Source: Phycisphaerae bacterium
Lineage (GTDB): Bacteria; Planctomycetota; Phycisphaerae; Tepidisphaerales; Tepidisphaeraceae
Direction: 5' to 3'
Length of the DNA: 6,607 bases
Assembly: GCA_014380825.1 (NCBI GenBank)
Contig: JACMJD010000126.1
Coordinates: forward strand, 1 to 6,607
Shown: piece after piece, positions 1 through 5,586 of the stretch
Layout: every line of letters begins with the position of its first letter
Position numbering within the stretch: position 1 is the stretch's first letter
Notes under the pieces: generated by a model
The model's input: only the letters and a program-made list of their open reading frames with translations
Databases searched by the model: none
What the model was told of the DNA's origin: nothing
Translations under genes and position numbers: made by a program

Positions 1-1394
1 GCGAGCAATGCGTCGCCGCAGCCGAGCGGATCGACGGCCCGCGCGGGAAGGGCGGGGAGATATTCGCTTCGCAATCTGAACTGCGACGCCTCGGGCGAAT
101 TCTCGGGCCAATCGAACGTCACGAGGCCCTGCTTGCCGAGTGTGATCAGTGCTTGCTTCGCGCGCGTGCCTTGCAGCAGGTGCGAGACGACGGCGCCAAG
201 CCCGCTGGAGAAATCGTGCAGTGTCTCGCGGATTTCACGCTCGGTCGGGCAGAGCAGATCGACATCGCGAAATCGAAGCAGGTTGCTTTGTCGCCCGCTT
301 ACGTCGGCCGTGATGATCGGGACGGCGGCGCGGAGTTTCGGCATGATTCGATCCAGCAGGCCCGCGGTGATCGTGCCGTAGCCAAAGTCGGCGAAGATCA
401 CGGCACTCACGTTGCCTTCGCTCGTGCAGGCCAGAATCTGCTCCGCGAGATTTTCTTCGCTTCGCGAATCCAAGGGCGAAACCTGGCCTTCGTCGACCTT
501 GAACATCTTCGTCTCGTCGACGAGATACCGATGCTTGGTGACGGCCGATCGACGGAGCCGCAGCGACCGCACATCCACCGCGCGGGCACGCAATCGCATC
601 TCGGCTTGGCAGGACATCTCATCGTCGGCCAAGCTCGTCACGAGGATCGGCTTCGCGCCAAGTTCAGCCAGATGTGCGGCGATGACTCCCGCGCCGCCGT
701 CATAGTCCTTTTGATCGAGCGATCGCAGCGCCATCACGGGCGCTTCACCGGCCACGCCGCTTGCGTCGCAGAAGTGATAGCGATCGAGGATGTAGTCGCC
801 GATCACGAGCACGCGCTGATCGCGAAACTGGTGAACGATTGACTGCAACTTCAGCGGCGCGAGATCGAATCGATCGCAGAACCGCGCGACCTTCTCGCCG
901 CCCATCGCGTCGGCCAACCGCATCGAGCCGATGAGCGCGGTGGAGGAATAGACGACGTCGCCGCTGGAGAACACGACGCGCCCGCCGTGCCGCGTGACGG
1001 TGTCGCGTTCGGCGAGAAACCGCGGATCGTTGTTGTGGGCGTATTCCTGGCCCTTCACGTAAACGTCGGGTTTGAGCGCTTCGAGCAACTCAGTCGCGGT
1101 GGAATGTGTATTGAGGTAAACGCAGTCGACGCACTCAAGTGCCGCGAGCGTCGACGCGCGAAGATCATCAGGAATGAGCGGACGATCGACACCTTTGTTC
1201 ACGTGCGAATCTGCACTCACCGAGACAATGAGCAAATCGCCCCGCGATCGCGCGAACTGGAGGTGATGAATGTGGCCGGGGTGAACGATGTCGAAGCAGC
1301 CGTGGCAATGTACGATCGTCTTGCCTTCGGCCTGCGCAGCGCGACGGAGCGCGAGCAGTTGATCCAGCGTACAAACCTTGCGCTCCGGGCCCAT
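1..1394 (-). CDS. hldE: HldE-like bifunctional heptose-1-phosphate adenylyltransferase / heptose-7-phosphate kinase, swapped domain order, partial
   Basis: This reading frame begins at the ATG at 1394 and runs off the left edge without a stop; 464 complete codons are visible. Residues about 9-155 are a cytidylyltransferase-like domain: a GCFDIVHPGH motif holds the HxGH signature (H38-H41), and YSST at 149-152 matches the late nucleotide-binding motif. Residues about 194-464 are a PfkB/ribokinase-fold sugar kinase: GDYILDRY (199-206), EAPV, a DGGAG glycine patch, and DPLGCGDA near the edge, with the presumed catalytic base D461. The usual GAGD is GCGD here. The closest family is HldE, which makes ADP-heptose for lipopolysaccharide in the cytosol by phosphorylating heptose-7-phosphate and then adenylylating heptose-1-phosphate. 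E. coli HldE has the kinase first, so the order here is reversed. The kinase probably lacks only its last few dozen residues, beyond the window. A GGGAG lies 11 nt before the ATG. The exact sugar substrate is inferred; another nucleotide-sugar pathway is possible. Confidence 0.87.
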   Translation of the reverse strand, partial: MGPERKVCTLDQLLALRRAAQAEGKTIVHCHGCFDIVHPGHIHHLQFARSRGDLLIVSVSADSHVNKGVDRPLIPDDLRASTLAALECVDCVYLNTHSTATELLEALKPDVYVKGQEYAHNNDPRFLAERDTVTRHGGRVVFSSGDVVYSSTALIGSMRLADAMGGEKVARFCDRFDLAPLKLQSIVHQFRDQRVLVIGDYILDRYHFCDASGVAGEAPVMALRSLDQKDYDGGAGVIAAHLAELGAKPILVTSLADDEMSCQAEMRLRARAVDVRSLRLRRSAVTKHRYLVDETKMFKVDEGQVSPLDSRSEENLAEQILACTSEGNVSAVIFADFGYGTITAGLLDRIMPKLRAAVPIITADVSGRQSNLLRFRDVDLLCPTEREIRETLHDFSSGLGAVVSHLLQGTRAKQALITLGKQGLVTFDWPENSPEASQFRLRSEYLPALPARAVDPLGCGDALL

Positions 1395-1457
1395 GCGAGA
1401 CGGTTCTCCCGGAGATTATCGGCCGTTGGTTGGGAAAAGCATGAGCGTTCAAACAAT

Positions 1458-1535
1458 GTCATCCTGAGCGCAGCGAAGGATCTCGAGTTGGAAAGAAGCT
1501 CCCGGATCGAGATCCTTCGCTGCGCTCAGGATGAC
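1458..1535. repeat. Perfect 29-bp inverted repeat, REP/REPIN-like (CATCCTGAGCG family)
   Basis: The arms at 1458-1486 and 1507-1535 are exact reverse complements over 29 bases, separated by a 20-nt loop. Each arm starts GTCATCCTGAGCG and is itself partly self-complementary (ATCCT near one end, AGGAT near the other), as in REP units paired as REPINs. The element starts 17 nt beyond the stop of the small hydrophilic gene (1553-1918) and ends 64 nt before the ATG of the hldE-like gene on the same strand. It could therefore end the upstream transcript or sit in the leader of the next one. There is no clear T-run after the stem on the minus strand, so it is not a canonical intrinsic terminator. 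Related copies lie at 2600-2679 and 6574-6601. The rest of the gap 1395-1552 holds nothing else recognisable. Confidence 0.9.
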
Positions 1536-1552
1536 GGGCGCGGGCGTGATCC

Positions 1553-1918
1553 TCATCCGCTGCTTCGTGGCTCGCCCGCGTCCGGAGTGCCGCCTTTGCC
1601 GCCGGTTCTGGGGTGGCGCTTCATCTGGGGATCGTCGATGTCCTGTGGCGATTGGTCGGTATCCGCGGGTTCCTCGTCCTGCATGGAATGGTTCGGCTGC
1701 TCGACCGGAGGCCCGCCACGGCGATTGACGACTTCGTCGGTGTTGATCTGCCGCGACGGATCCTGGCGATGCTTCACGGATTCTTCCATCTTGTCGGGCG
1801 TCGCGTCGGGCGTGAATTTCTGATCCATTCCGCCTTCGCGTTCCGGGTGGGCGCGCTCGTAGCTGTGGCTCGGATCGGGGGCGTCTTTCTTCGATAACGG
1901 TCGCATTTCTTCAGGCAT
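1553..1918 (-). CDS. Small hydrophilic, proline-rich protein of unknown function, probably disordered
   Basis: This is a 121-residue frame starting at ATG 1918 and ending at TGA 1553. A strong Shine-Dalgarno (AAGGAG) sits 7 nt upstream of the ATG, which is the main reason to accept both gene and start. The protein is made almost entirely of D, E, K, R, P, Q, S, T and G. It has no cysteine or tryptophan, only isolated aromatics, no hydrophobic stretch long enough for a membrane segment, and no signal peptide. It is therefore expected to be soluble and largely disordered. I recognise no domain. It lies 71 nt downstream of the PH-domain gene and is followed by the 29-bp palindrome. The gap upstream (1919-1989) holds its ribosome binding site and no convincing promoter. 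Extended antisense frames across the locus have no family resemblance. A role in stress protection or as a partner of a neighbour would be speculation. Confidence 0.65.
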   Translation of the reverse strand: MPEEMRPLSKKDAPDPSHSYERAHPEREGGMDQKFTPDATPDKMEESVKHRQDPSRQINTDEVVNRRGGPPVEQPNHSMQDEEPADTDQSPQDIDDPQMKRHPRTGGKGGTPDAGEPRSSG

Positions 1919-1989
1919 GGGCTTCTCCTTGCTTAGGCTTTAGATTCAAGAAGAAGTGCAAATGTCGGGCCAAATGGCGTGGTGGGACG

Positions 1990-2559
1990 TCAGCCGCTCG
2001 TGTCCATCTTGATCACGCCACGCTGTCGTTTCACCGCGATGATCCGCTGCTTCAGCATATCGAAAATCGGACGCGGTTTCGGGAGGCTTTTGAGTTCCAA
2101 GCGTGGGTTCGTGTCATCGTGCGAGATGATCAGGATCGTGCCAACGCCAAGCATGCGATCGAGCAGCGATTGGTGGAAGCTGATGTCTTCAACGTGCCAG
2201 AGCTCGAGCGTATCGATATTGCGCGACAGCAGGCCGCGCTCGTAGTCGATGCGGTAGTTGCTGATCCGATATCGATACGTCTTGGTGATGATGACCGGAA
2301 TGAGAAAGGATACGATCGCCAGAATCACGCAAGCGATGATTACCCACATCGGCGGCCAAACGTCTTTGCTCACTTTGTAGACGATCGGAATCGCAACGAG
2401 CACGATCGCGATGAGCGAAAAGCCAAGCAGTCTGCCAACTTCACCGCGCAGGAGTGGCGAGCCGTGGAAATAAACTTCCTCGCGATCGTCCGCCGGCTTG
2501 TGGGGCGCCTCTTCGTGGACCGAAGTTTGCGGCGGAATATCGGAAAGTGGAGAGGTCAT
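1990..2559 (-). CDS. Bacterial PH-domain (bPH2, DUF304/YdbS-like) membrane protein
   Basis: The protein has 189 residues when started at ATG 2559. That start has AGGAG six nt upstream; the frame stays open to 2715, but the extra stretch runs through a repeat and has no family resemblance. Layout: a hydrophilic N-terminal tail (1-40), two membrane segments (about 44-60 and 71-91), then a PH-like domain (about 92-180). That domain carries the typical order YRISNYRI, ERGLLSR, LELWHVEDI, QSLLDRMLGVGTI and a DTNPRLEL strand, matching bPH_2 (Pfam PF03703). Family members sit in the inner membrane with the PH-like fold in the cytoplasm, and their molecular role is mostly unknown. This is a single-domain version, unlike the duplicated YdbT type. 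It ends in a basic stretch (KRQRGVIK). The gene is separated from the upstream EVE gene by a decayed palindrome and may have its own promoter. Confidence 0.88.
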   Translation of the reverse strand: MTSPLSDIPPQTSVHEEAPHKPADDREEVYFHGSPLLRGEVGRLLGFSLIAIVLVAIPIVYKVSKDVWPPMWVIIACVILAIVSFLIPVIITKTYRYRISNYRIDYERGLLSRNIDTLELWHVEDISFHQSLLDRMLGVGTILIISHDDTNPRLELKSLPKPRPIFDMLKQRIIAVKRQRGVIKMDTSG

Positions 2560-2587
2560 GTCATGCTCCTGGCAAGTGCGCCAGTCT

Positions 2588-2593
2588 ACTATA
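2588..2593 (-). promoter_or_regulatory. Possible -10 element for the PH-domain gene
   Basis: On the minus strand the sequence reads TTATAGTAG, giving a TATAGT hexamer about 28 nt upstream of the ATG at 2559. The same TATAGTAG octamer occurs at the proposed ylbF promoter. No good -35 is visible at the right distance: the -35 region would fall inside the decayed palindrome at 2600-2679. The call rests on one hexamer and is weak. Confidence 0.3.
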
Positions 2594-2599
2594 AGCGAT

Positions 2600-2679
2600 G
2601 TCCTCCTGAGCGGTACGCCGCGAAGGACCTTGATTTTCCAGTGAAGCCGGGCCCCTCGCCGCGGACGCCTCAGGATGAC
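2600..2679. repeat. Decayed inverted repeat of the CATCCTGAGCG family
   Basis: The left arm (about 2600-2633) begins GTCCTCCTGAGCGG and contains CGAAGGACCTTGA. The right arm (about 2654-2679) is, in reverse complement, GTCATCCTGAGGCGT followed by GGCGAGG. The arms are imperfect inverted copies of each other, and both resemble the perfect arms at 1458-1535 with insertions and substitutions. The right arm overlaps the 3' end of the EVE gene and provides its TGA. The rest of the gap 2560-2669 holds the PH gene's ribosome binding site and possible -10. Confidence 0.7.
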
Positions 2680-3089
2680 GACGCGCTCTTCGCGAGTTGC
2701 TCGATCCGTCTCCACATCGCATCCGGCACCGGCACGATGCTCAGCCGGCCTATGCGCACCAGATCGAAACCGGCGAACGCCTTGTCAGCCTTGATCTGAT
2801 CCAGCGTCACCGGATTGGCAAATCGCTTGCCGGCTTTCACGTCGACCACGACGATCTTGTCGTTCTTCGCTGTCGGATCGGCATATGGATTCGATATCAC
2901 GCTCGCGTAACCGACGGCCGCGCGTTCACCGCCGGTGTGATAGATGATTACGCCATCGCCCTTGCGCATCGATCGGAGGTGAATGAGGGCCGTGGGATTC
3001 TTCACGCCTTCCCAGGTGGTTTTCTTTTCGCGCGACAGATCGTCGAAGCTGTAGGTGCTCGGTTCAGTTTTGAAAAGCCATCTGGCCAC
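2670..3089 (-). CDS. EVE-domain protein (thymocyte nuclear protein 1-like)
   Basis: This 139-residue protein is essentially one EVE domain (PF01878), a PUA-like fold. Visible hallmarks are WLFKTEPSTYSFDDL at residues 4-18, WEGVKNPTALIHLRSMRKGD (about 26-45), a VIIYHTGGERAAVGYA strand-turn-strand, and the KRFANPVTLDQIK segment before the closing helix. The family is thought to bind modified bases in DNA or RNA, and bacterial members often sit near restriction or other defence genes; none is seen here. The start codon is GTG at 3089, chosen because homologues begin just before the WLFK motif; the upstream ribosome site is weak (GAAAG). It follows the YlbF-family gene by 21 nt, so the two are probably one transcript. 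The last codons and the stop lie inside a palindromic repeat, so the Ser-rich end is probably repeat-derived. Confidence 0.92.
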   Translation of the reverse strand: MARWLFKTEPSTYSFDDLSREKKTTWEGVKNPTALIHLRSMRKGDGVIIYHTGGERAAVGYASVISNPYADPTAKNDKIVVVDVKAGKRFANPVTLDQIKADKAFAGFDLVRIGRLSIVPVPDAMWRRIEQLAKSASSS

Positions 3090-3110
3090 GGATGTTCTTT
3101 CGATTGAAAC

Positions 3111-3497
3111 TTATCGCCCGCCCGTGCGGGGCGGACCGCCGGCGCCTTGCGGCTGAAGGTCAACGAGCTTGCCTTGAATCGCCTGGTTCACCTTGCGCAG
3201 CAGATCGACGAATTCAAGCTGGGCCATGTTCAGGTTCTTCACCTTGATGTGCGTCATGATCTGCGACTGGAGCGATTCGAGCTGCGATCGCTGCGCATCG
3301 GTCACCGGCATGCCGCTCTGCTCCTGTCGGCCAAGGGTTTCGAGGAGTCGATCGAAATCGCGGAGGAGGCGCGAAGCATCGGGATCTTCCGCGACGGACT
3401 TCTGCGCCGCGCGATACTTCTCCACCGCCGGATGCTGCGCCACTTGCAGTCCGAGTTTGTCGGCGTCGGCGAGAATCGATTGCGTGTCGGTAGCCAT
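3111..3497 (-). CDS. YlbF/YmcA-family protein
   Basis: The protein has 128 residues and is almost wholly helical, matching the Com_YlbF family (PF06133). The segment HPAVEKYRAAQKSVAEDPDA at about 22-41 is typical of the first long helix, followed by RLLRDFDRLLETL, a Q/E-rich linker with MPVTDAQRSQLESLQ, and a final helix ending NQAIQGKL. In Bacillus, YlbF, YmcA and YaaT form a complex that guides RNase Y and affects competence and biofilm. Outside Firmicutes the role is unclear, so an RNA-processing link here is inference. The C-terminal 13 residues are Gly/Pro-rich and likely flexible. ATG 3497 is preferred because GGAAGG lies 8 nt before it; a GTG three codons upstream would touch that ribosome site. 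It is the first gene of the leftward unit, with EVE 21 nt downstream. Confidence 0.82.
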   Translation of the reverse strand: MATDTQSILADADKLGLQVAQHPAVEKYRAAQKSVAEDPDASRLLRDFDRLLETLGRQEQSGMPVTDAQRSQLESLQSQIMTHIKVKNLNMAQLEFVDLLRKVNQAIQGKLVDLQPQGAGGPPRTGGR

Positions 3498-3526
3498 GGG
3501 AATCACCTTCCAGTATCAAACGAGCT

Positions 3527-3556
3527 ACTATATACCGACCGTTGGATGCGAGCCAA
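3527..3556 (-). promoter_or_regulatory. Candidate sigma-70-type promoter for the ylbF-EVE unit
   Basis: On the minus strand, TTGGCT (3556-3551) is followed after 18 nt by TATAGT (3532-3527), within a longer AT-rich TATATAGTAG. Transcription would start near 3520, leaving a leader of about 23 nt containing the GGAAGG ribosome site. This is the most AT-rich spot of the divergent intergenic region. No equally good promoter was found for the rightward gene. Confidence 0.45.
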
Positions 3557-3585
3557 TGTGAAGGTTGATCGCGTAATGACGCGCC

Positions 3586-3642
3586 ATCCTGCGGCTGCGC
3601 TGCGGCGTAGCGCAGTGTACTCACGCAGCGCAGCCGCAGGAT
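3586..3642. repeat. Perfect 19-bp inverted repeat between divergent genes
   Basis: The arms at 3586-3604 (ATCCTGCGGCTGCGCTGCG) and 3624-3642 are exact reverse complements around a 19-nt loop. It shares the ATCCTG start and AGGAT end with the CATCCTGAGCG family but differs inside, so kinship is uncertain. It lies between the leftward ylbF promoter and the rightward GTG start at 3661 and ends 18 nt before that start. A transcript from a promoter upstream of it would therefore carry a strong hairpin just before the ribosome site (AAGGAT, 3651-3656). Confidence 0.85.
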
Positions 3643-3660
3643 CGTCGAGCAAGGATCGTC

Positions 3661-4704
3661 GTGCAAATCGATCGTTACCATCGTCAGCAACTCGTTCCCC
3701 AGATCGGCGAGCGCGGGCAGAAAGTCCTTGCACAGTCGCGCGTGCTGCTGATCGGCTGCGGTGCGCTCGGCAGCGTGATCGCGGATCAACTGGCGCGGGC
3801 GGGTGTCGGATTTCTCCGCATCGTCGATCGCGATCTTGTCGAATGGACGAATCTCCAGCGGCAGGTTTTGTACGATGAATCCGATGCGCGCGACGCCACG
3901 CCTAAAGCGATTGCCGCTGCGAAACAGTTGGCGGCGATCAATTCGTCAATCCAGATCGACGCGCGGGCGATCGATGTTGACGGCGGAAATATCGAACCAC
4001 TGGTCCGTGTCGACGATCGATTCGTCGATCTGATTTTGGATGGCACGGACAACATCGAAACGCGTTACCTGATCAACGACGTCGCCGTGAAGCACGGAAT
4101 TCCGTGGATCTACGGCGCGTGCGTCGGCACCGAAGGCCGGGCGATGTCGATTATTCCTGGTGAAACGGCGTGCCTGCGATGTCTGTTCGCGCAACCACCA
4201 GACCCTGGCGAGTTGCCGACCTGCGACACGGCTGGCGTGTTGGCGCCGGTGGCGAATATCGTCGCATCGCTGCAAGTGGCGATGGCGATGAAGCTGCTCG
4301 TCGATCGAGAATCTGGTGAAGCAGGGCAGATGATTCGCGTCGACGGATGGTCGCCGCGTTTTCACGTCACGGACACGCGCGAGGCGCGGCGCGACGATTG
4401 TCCCACGTGCGCGTTGAGGCAATTCGAGTTTCTCGATCGATCCTCATCCGGCAGCGCGCGACTCTGCGGCCGAAATGCGGTGCAGGTGCGACCGGACGGG
4501 CCTGTGAACTTGTCGCTTGACAAACTGGCGGAGAAGATCGGATCGACGCTGATCGTCGAGCGCACGCCGTACTTGCTGCGATGTCGCGAGCCGGGGCCGG
4601 CGGCGATTGAGCTTTCGATTTTCCCTGATGGCCGGGCGATCGTGCAGGGAACGAATGATCTTGCAAGGGCGCGTTCGATTTATGCGCGGTACATTGGTGC
4701 GTAA
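3661..4704 (+). CDS. ThiF/MoeB/HesA-family E1-like adenylyltransferase
   Basis: This 347-residue cytosolic enzyme is expected to adenylate the C-terminal Gly-Gly of a ubiquitin-like sulfur carrier (ThiS, MoaD or CysO type) so that sulfur can be loaded. Motifs in order: ATP-binding GCGALGS at 32-38, acidic D56, NLQRQ at 64-68, K82, DGTDN at 127-131, and a PTCDTAG segment at 186-192 whose C188 is the candidate catalytic cysteine. Two CxxC pairs (C171/C174 and C247/C250) probably bind zinc. About 80 residues follow the second pair, with CGRNAVQ from 269, FPDGRAIVQGT and a final ARSIYARYIG. This tail is seen in a subset of ThiF/MoeB proteins and stands where MOCS3/MoeZ have a rhodanese domain. 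The start is GTG 3661, with AAGGA five nt before it. The JAB gene follows after 12 nt. Context favours a cysteine sulfur-carrier role over molybdopterin or thiamine synthesis, but sequence alone cannot separate these. Confidence 0.93.
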   Translation: MQIDRYHRQQLVPQIGERGQKVLAQSRVLLIGCGALGSVIADQLARAGVGFLRIVDRDLVEWTNLQRQVLYDESDARDATPKAIAAAKQLAAINSSIQIDARAIDVDGGNIEPLVRVDDRFVDLILDGTDNIETRYLINDVAVKHGIPWIYGACVGTEGRAMSIIPGETACLRCLFAQPPDPGELPTCDTAGVLAPVANIVASLQVAMAMKLLVDRESGEAGQMIRVDGWSPRFHVTDTREARRDDCPTCALRQFEFLDRSSSGSARLCGRNAVQVRPDGPVNLSLDKLAEKIGSTLIVERTPYLLRCREPGPAAIELSIFPDGRAIVQGTNDLARARSIYARYIGA

Positions 4705-4716
4705 CGGAACGGATCG

Positions 4717-5166
4717 ATGACGCACGGCGAGCCAACGGTGCTGCTGTTGAGCGAATCACAACGCGATCAGATCGCGCGCGAGGCGAGCACGGCTTATCCG
4801 AACGAATGCTGCGGGATCATCTTTGGCGCGCAGACCGCCGGCAAGCGACAGATCAGTTCGCTTCAAGCCGTTGGTAATTCGTTCGATCAAGCCGAGCGCT
4901 TTCATCGATTTTCGATCTCGCCGAGAGATCTGATGGACGCCGAGCGTCGCGCCGCCGAGCGCGGCGAAATGGTGCTGGGCTTTTATCACAGCCACCCGGA
5001 TCACCCGGCAGAACCGAGCGAATTCGATCGCGCGCAAGCTTGGCCGTTTTACAGTTACGTCATCATCACCGTCCAGAATGCTCGGGCCGGCGAAATGAAA
5101 TGCTGGCAATTGGACGAGCAATCTCAACAATTTACCCGGCAAGATATCGGCGTCGTCGGACGCTGA
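4717..5166 (+). CDS. JAB/MPN-domain metalloprotease, Mec-like (M67 family)
   Basis: This 149-residue zinc protease carries an apparently complete JAMM site: E30 in YPNECCGIIFG, H91 and H93 in FYHSHPDHP, S101 and D104 in SEFD. Its length is close to that of Mycobacterium Mec, which removes cysteine from the C-terminus of the CysO carrier after cysteine synthase has built it there. Related bacterial JAB proteins cleave or trim other ubiquitin-like sulfur carriers. The position 12 nt after the E1-like gene and upstream of a sulfurtransferase remnant and cysK strongly supports the Mec-type role; this is inference from context. The start at ATG 4717 has only a weak GGA upstream, so it may be translationally coupled to the preceding gene; a GTG at 4738 is a less likely alternative. 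No signal peptide is seen, so the protein is cytosolic. Confidence 0.92.
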   Translation: MTHGEPTVLLLSESQRDQIAREASTAYPNECCGIIFGAQTAGKRQISSLQAVGNSFDQAERFHRFSISPRDLMDAERRAAERGEMVLGFYHSHPDHPAEPSEFDRAQAWPFYSYVIITVQNARAGEMKCWQLDEQSQQFTRQDIGVVGR

Positions 5167-5179
5167 AAGGAGATTACAA

Positions 5180-5435
5180 ATGAGCGACTACGCGAATCCG
5201 GGCGGATTTGAAGAAGCTGTACGCTGATGCGGGTGTGGATTTCAACAAGCCCACGATCGCGTATTGCCGAATCGGCGAGCGATCCAGCCACACATGGTTC
5301 GTGCTGAAGTATCTGCTGGGCGTGAACAACGTGAAAAACTACGACGGCAGTTGGACGGAGTGGGGCAACCTGATCGGAGCGCCAATCGAAACCGGCGAAG
5401 CCCAACCGGCGATGCCGACGGTGAAGTGCGAGTGA
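5180..5435 (+). pseudogene. Thiosulfate/3-mercaptopyruvate sulfurtransferase, internally deleted remnant
   Basis: A strong ribosome site (AAAGGAG) precedes ATG 5180, which opens MSDYANP, the kind of N-terminus seen in two-domain sulfurtransferases. That frame stops after 15 codons at TGA 5225-5227. In another frame, from about 5202 to the TGA at 5433, is the C-terminal end of the same kind of protein: [11 protein letters not shown], then [15 protein letters not shown] with the active-site cysteine at 5265-5267, then [11 protein letters not shown]. Intact family members have about 280 residues. The whole first rhodanese domain and most of the second are missing, so about 190-200 residues have been lost, with the junction near 5199-5202 and the frame broken. 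The 76-residue tail could start at TTG 5208 but lacks the front half of a rhodanese fold. If intact it would supply sulfane sulfur to the E1-like/carrier system encoded upstream. An assembly collapse is an alternative explanation. Confidence 0.82.
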
Positions 5436-5444
5436 AACTTTGCT

Positions 5445-5575
5445 CCCCTCCCCGGCGGGGAGGGGCTGGGGGAGGGTCGAAGCGCGGGCACCTCATCGCC
5501 CCGTTCGTTAAACAAGCACGGCGCCGAATCGTGCGAGATTCAACCCTCAACCGACCTCTCCCTTCCAAGGAGAGG
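5445..5575. repeat. 131-bp MITE/REPIN-like element of two inverted hairpins
   Basis: The ends at 5445-5479 and 5541-5575 are inverted copies of each other, 35 nt each, matching at 24 of 35 positions without gaps. Each end is itself a hairpin. The left one is CCCCTCCCC-GGC-GGGGAGGGG (5445-5465, perfect 9-bp stem). The right one pairs CCTCTC (5555-5560) with GAGAGG (5570-5575), extended by CTT/AAG. The 61 nt between the ends carry no gene. The element fills most of the gap between the broken sulfurtransferase and cysK and could end transcription or attenuate into cysK. Similar C-rich/G-rich intergenic hairpins are familiar from many high-GC genomes. Confidence 0.7.
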
Positions 5576-5582
5576 AGAAAGG
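5573..5582 (+). promoter_or_regulatory. Ribosome binding site of cysK, at the edge of a repeat hairpin
   Basis: AGGAG (5573-5577) lies 9 nt and AAAGG (5578-5582) 4 nt before ATG 5587. The upstream purine run AAGGAGAGG (5567-5575) forms the 3' side of the right hairpin of the 131-bp element, so folding of that hairpin would partly hide the site. Confidence 0.6.
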
Positions 5583-5586
5583 CAGC

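Noticed and set aside
153..842. Long plus-strand frame of 229 codons
   Set aside because: It is antisense to the hldE-like gene, whose kinase motifs are clear. Its product has no family resemblance and no ribosome site.
1458..1535. Canonical intrinsic terminator
   Set aside because: The stem is far longer than usual and no T-run follows on the minus strand. The repeat family explains it better, though it may still stop transcription.
987..1823. Plus-strand frame of 278 codons
   Set aside because: It runs across the antisense of two genes and straight through the 29-bp palindrome, so the product is a mix of unrelated antisense and repeat sequence.
2560..2715. Upstream extension of the PH-domain frame to 2715
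   Set aside because: The extra 52 codons read through a palindromic repeat. The ATG at 2559 has AGGAG at the right distance, and homologues start near there.
2119..3107. Overlapping plus-strand frames opposite the PH and EVE genes (2119-2799 and 2697-3107)
   Set aside because: They are antisense to genes with clear bPH2 and EVE motifs, and their products match no family.
3498..3660. tRNA or small RNA in the divergent intergenic region
   Set aside because: The only structure is the 19-bp inverted repeat. No cloverleaf, TTCGA T-loop context or CCA end fits.
5180..5227. 15-codon frame as a possible tiny sulfur-carrier or leader peptide
   Set aside because: It lacks a ubiquitin-like body and a terminal Gly-Gly, and its start fits the sulfurtransferase N-terminus. 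An attenuator peptide for cysK is conceivable, but there are no tandem Cys codons.
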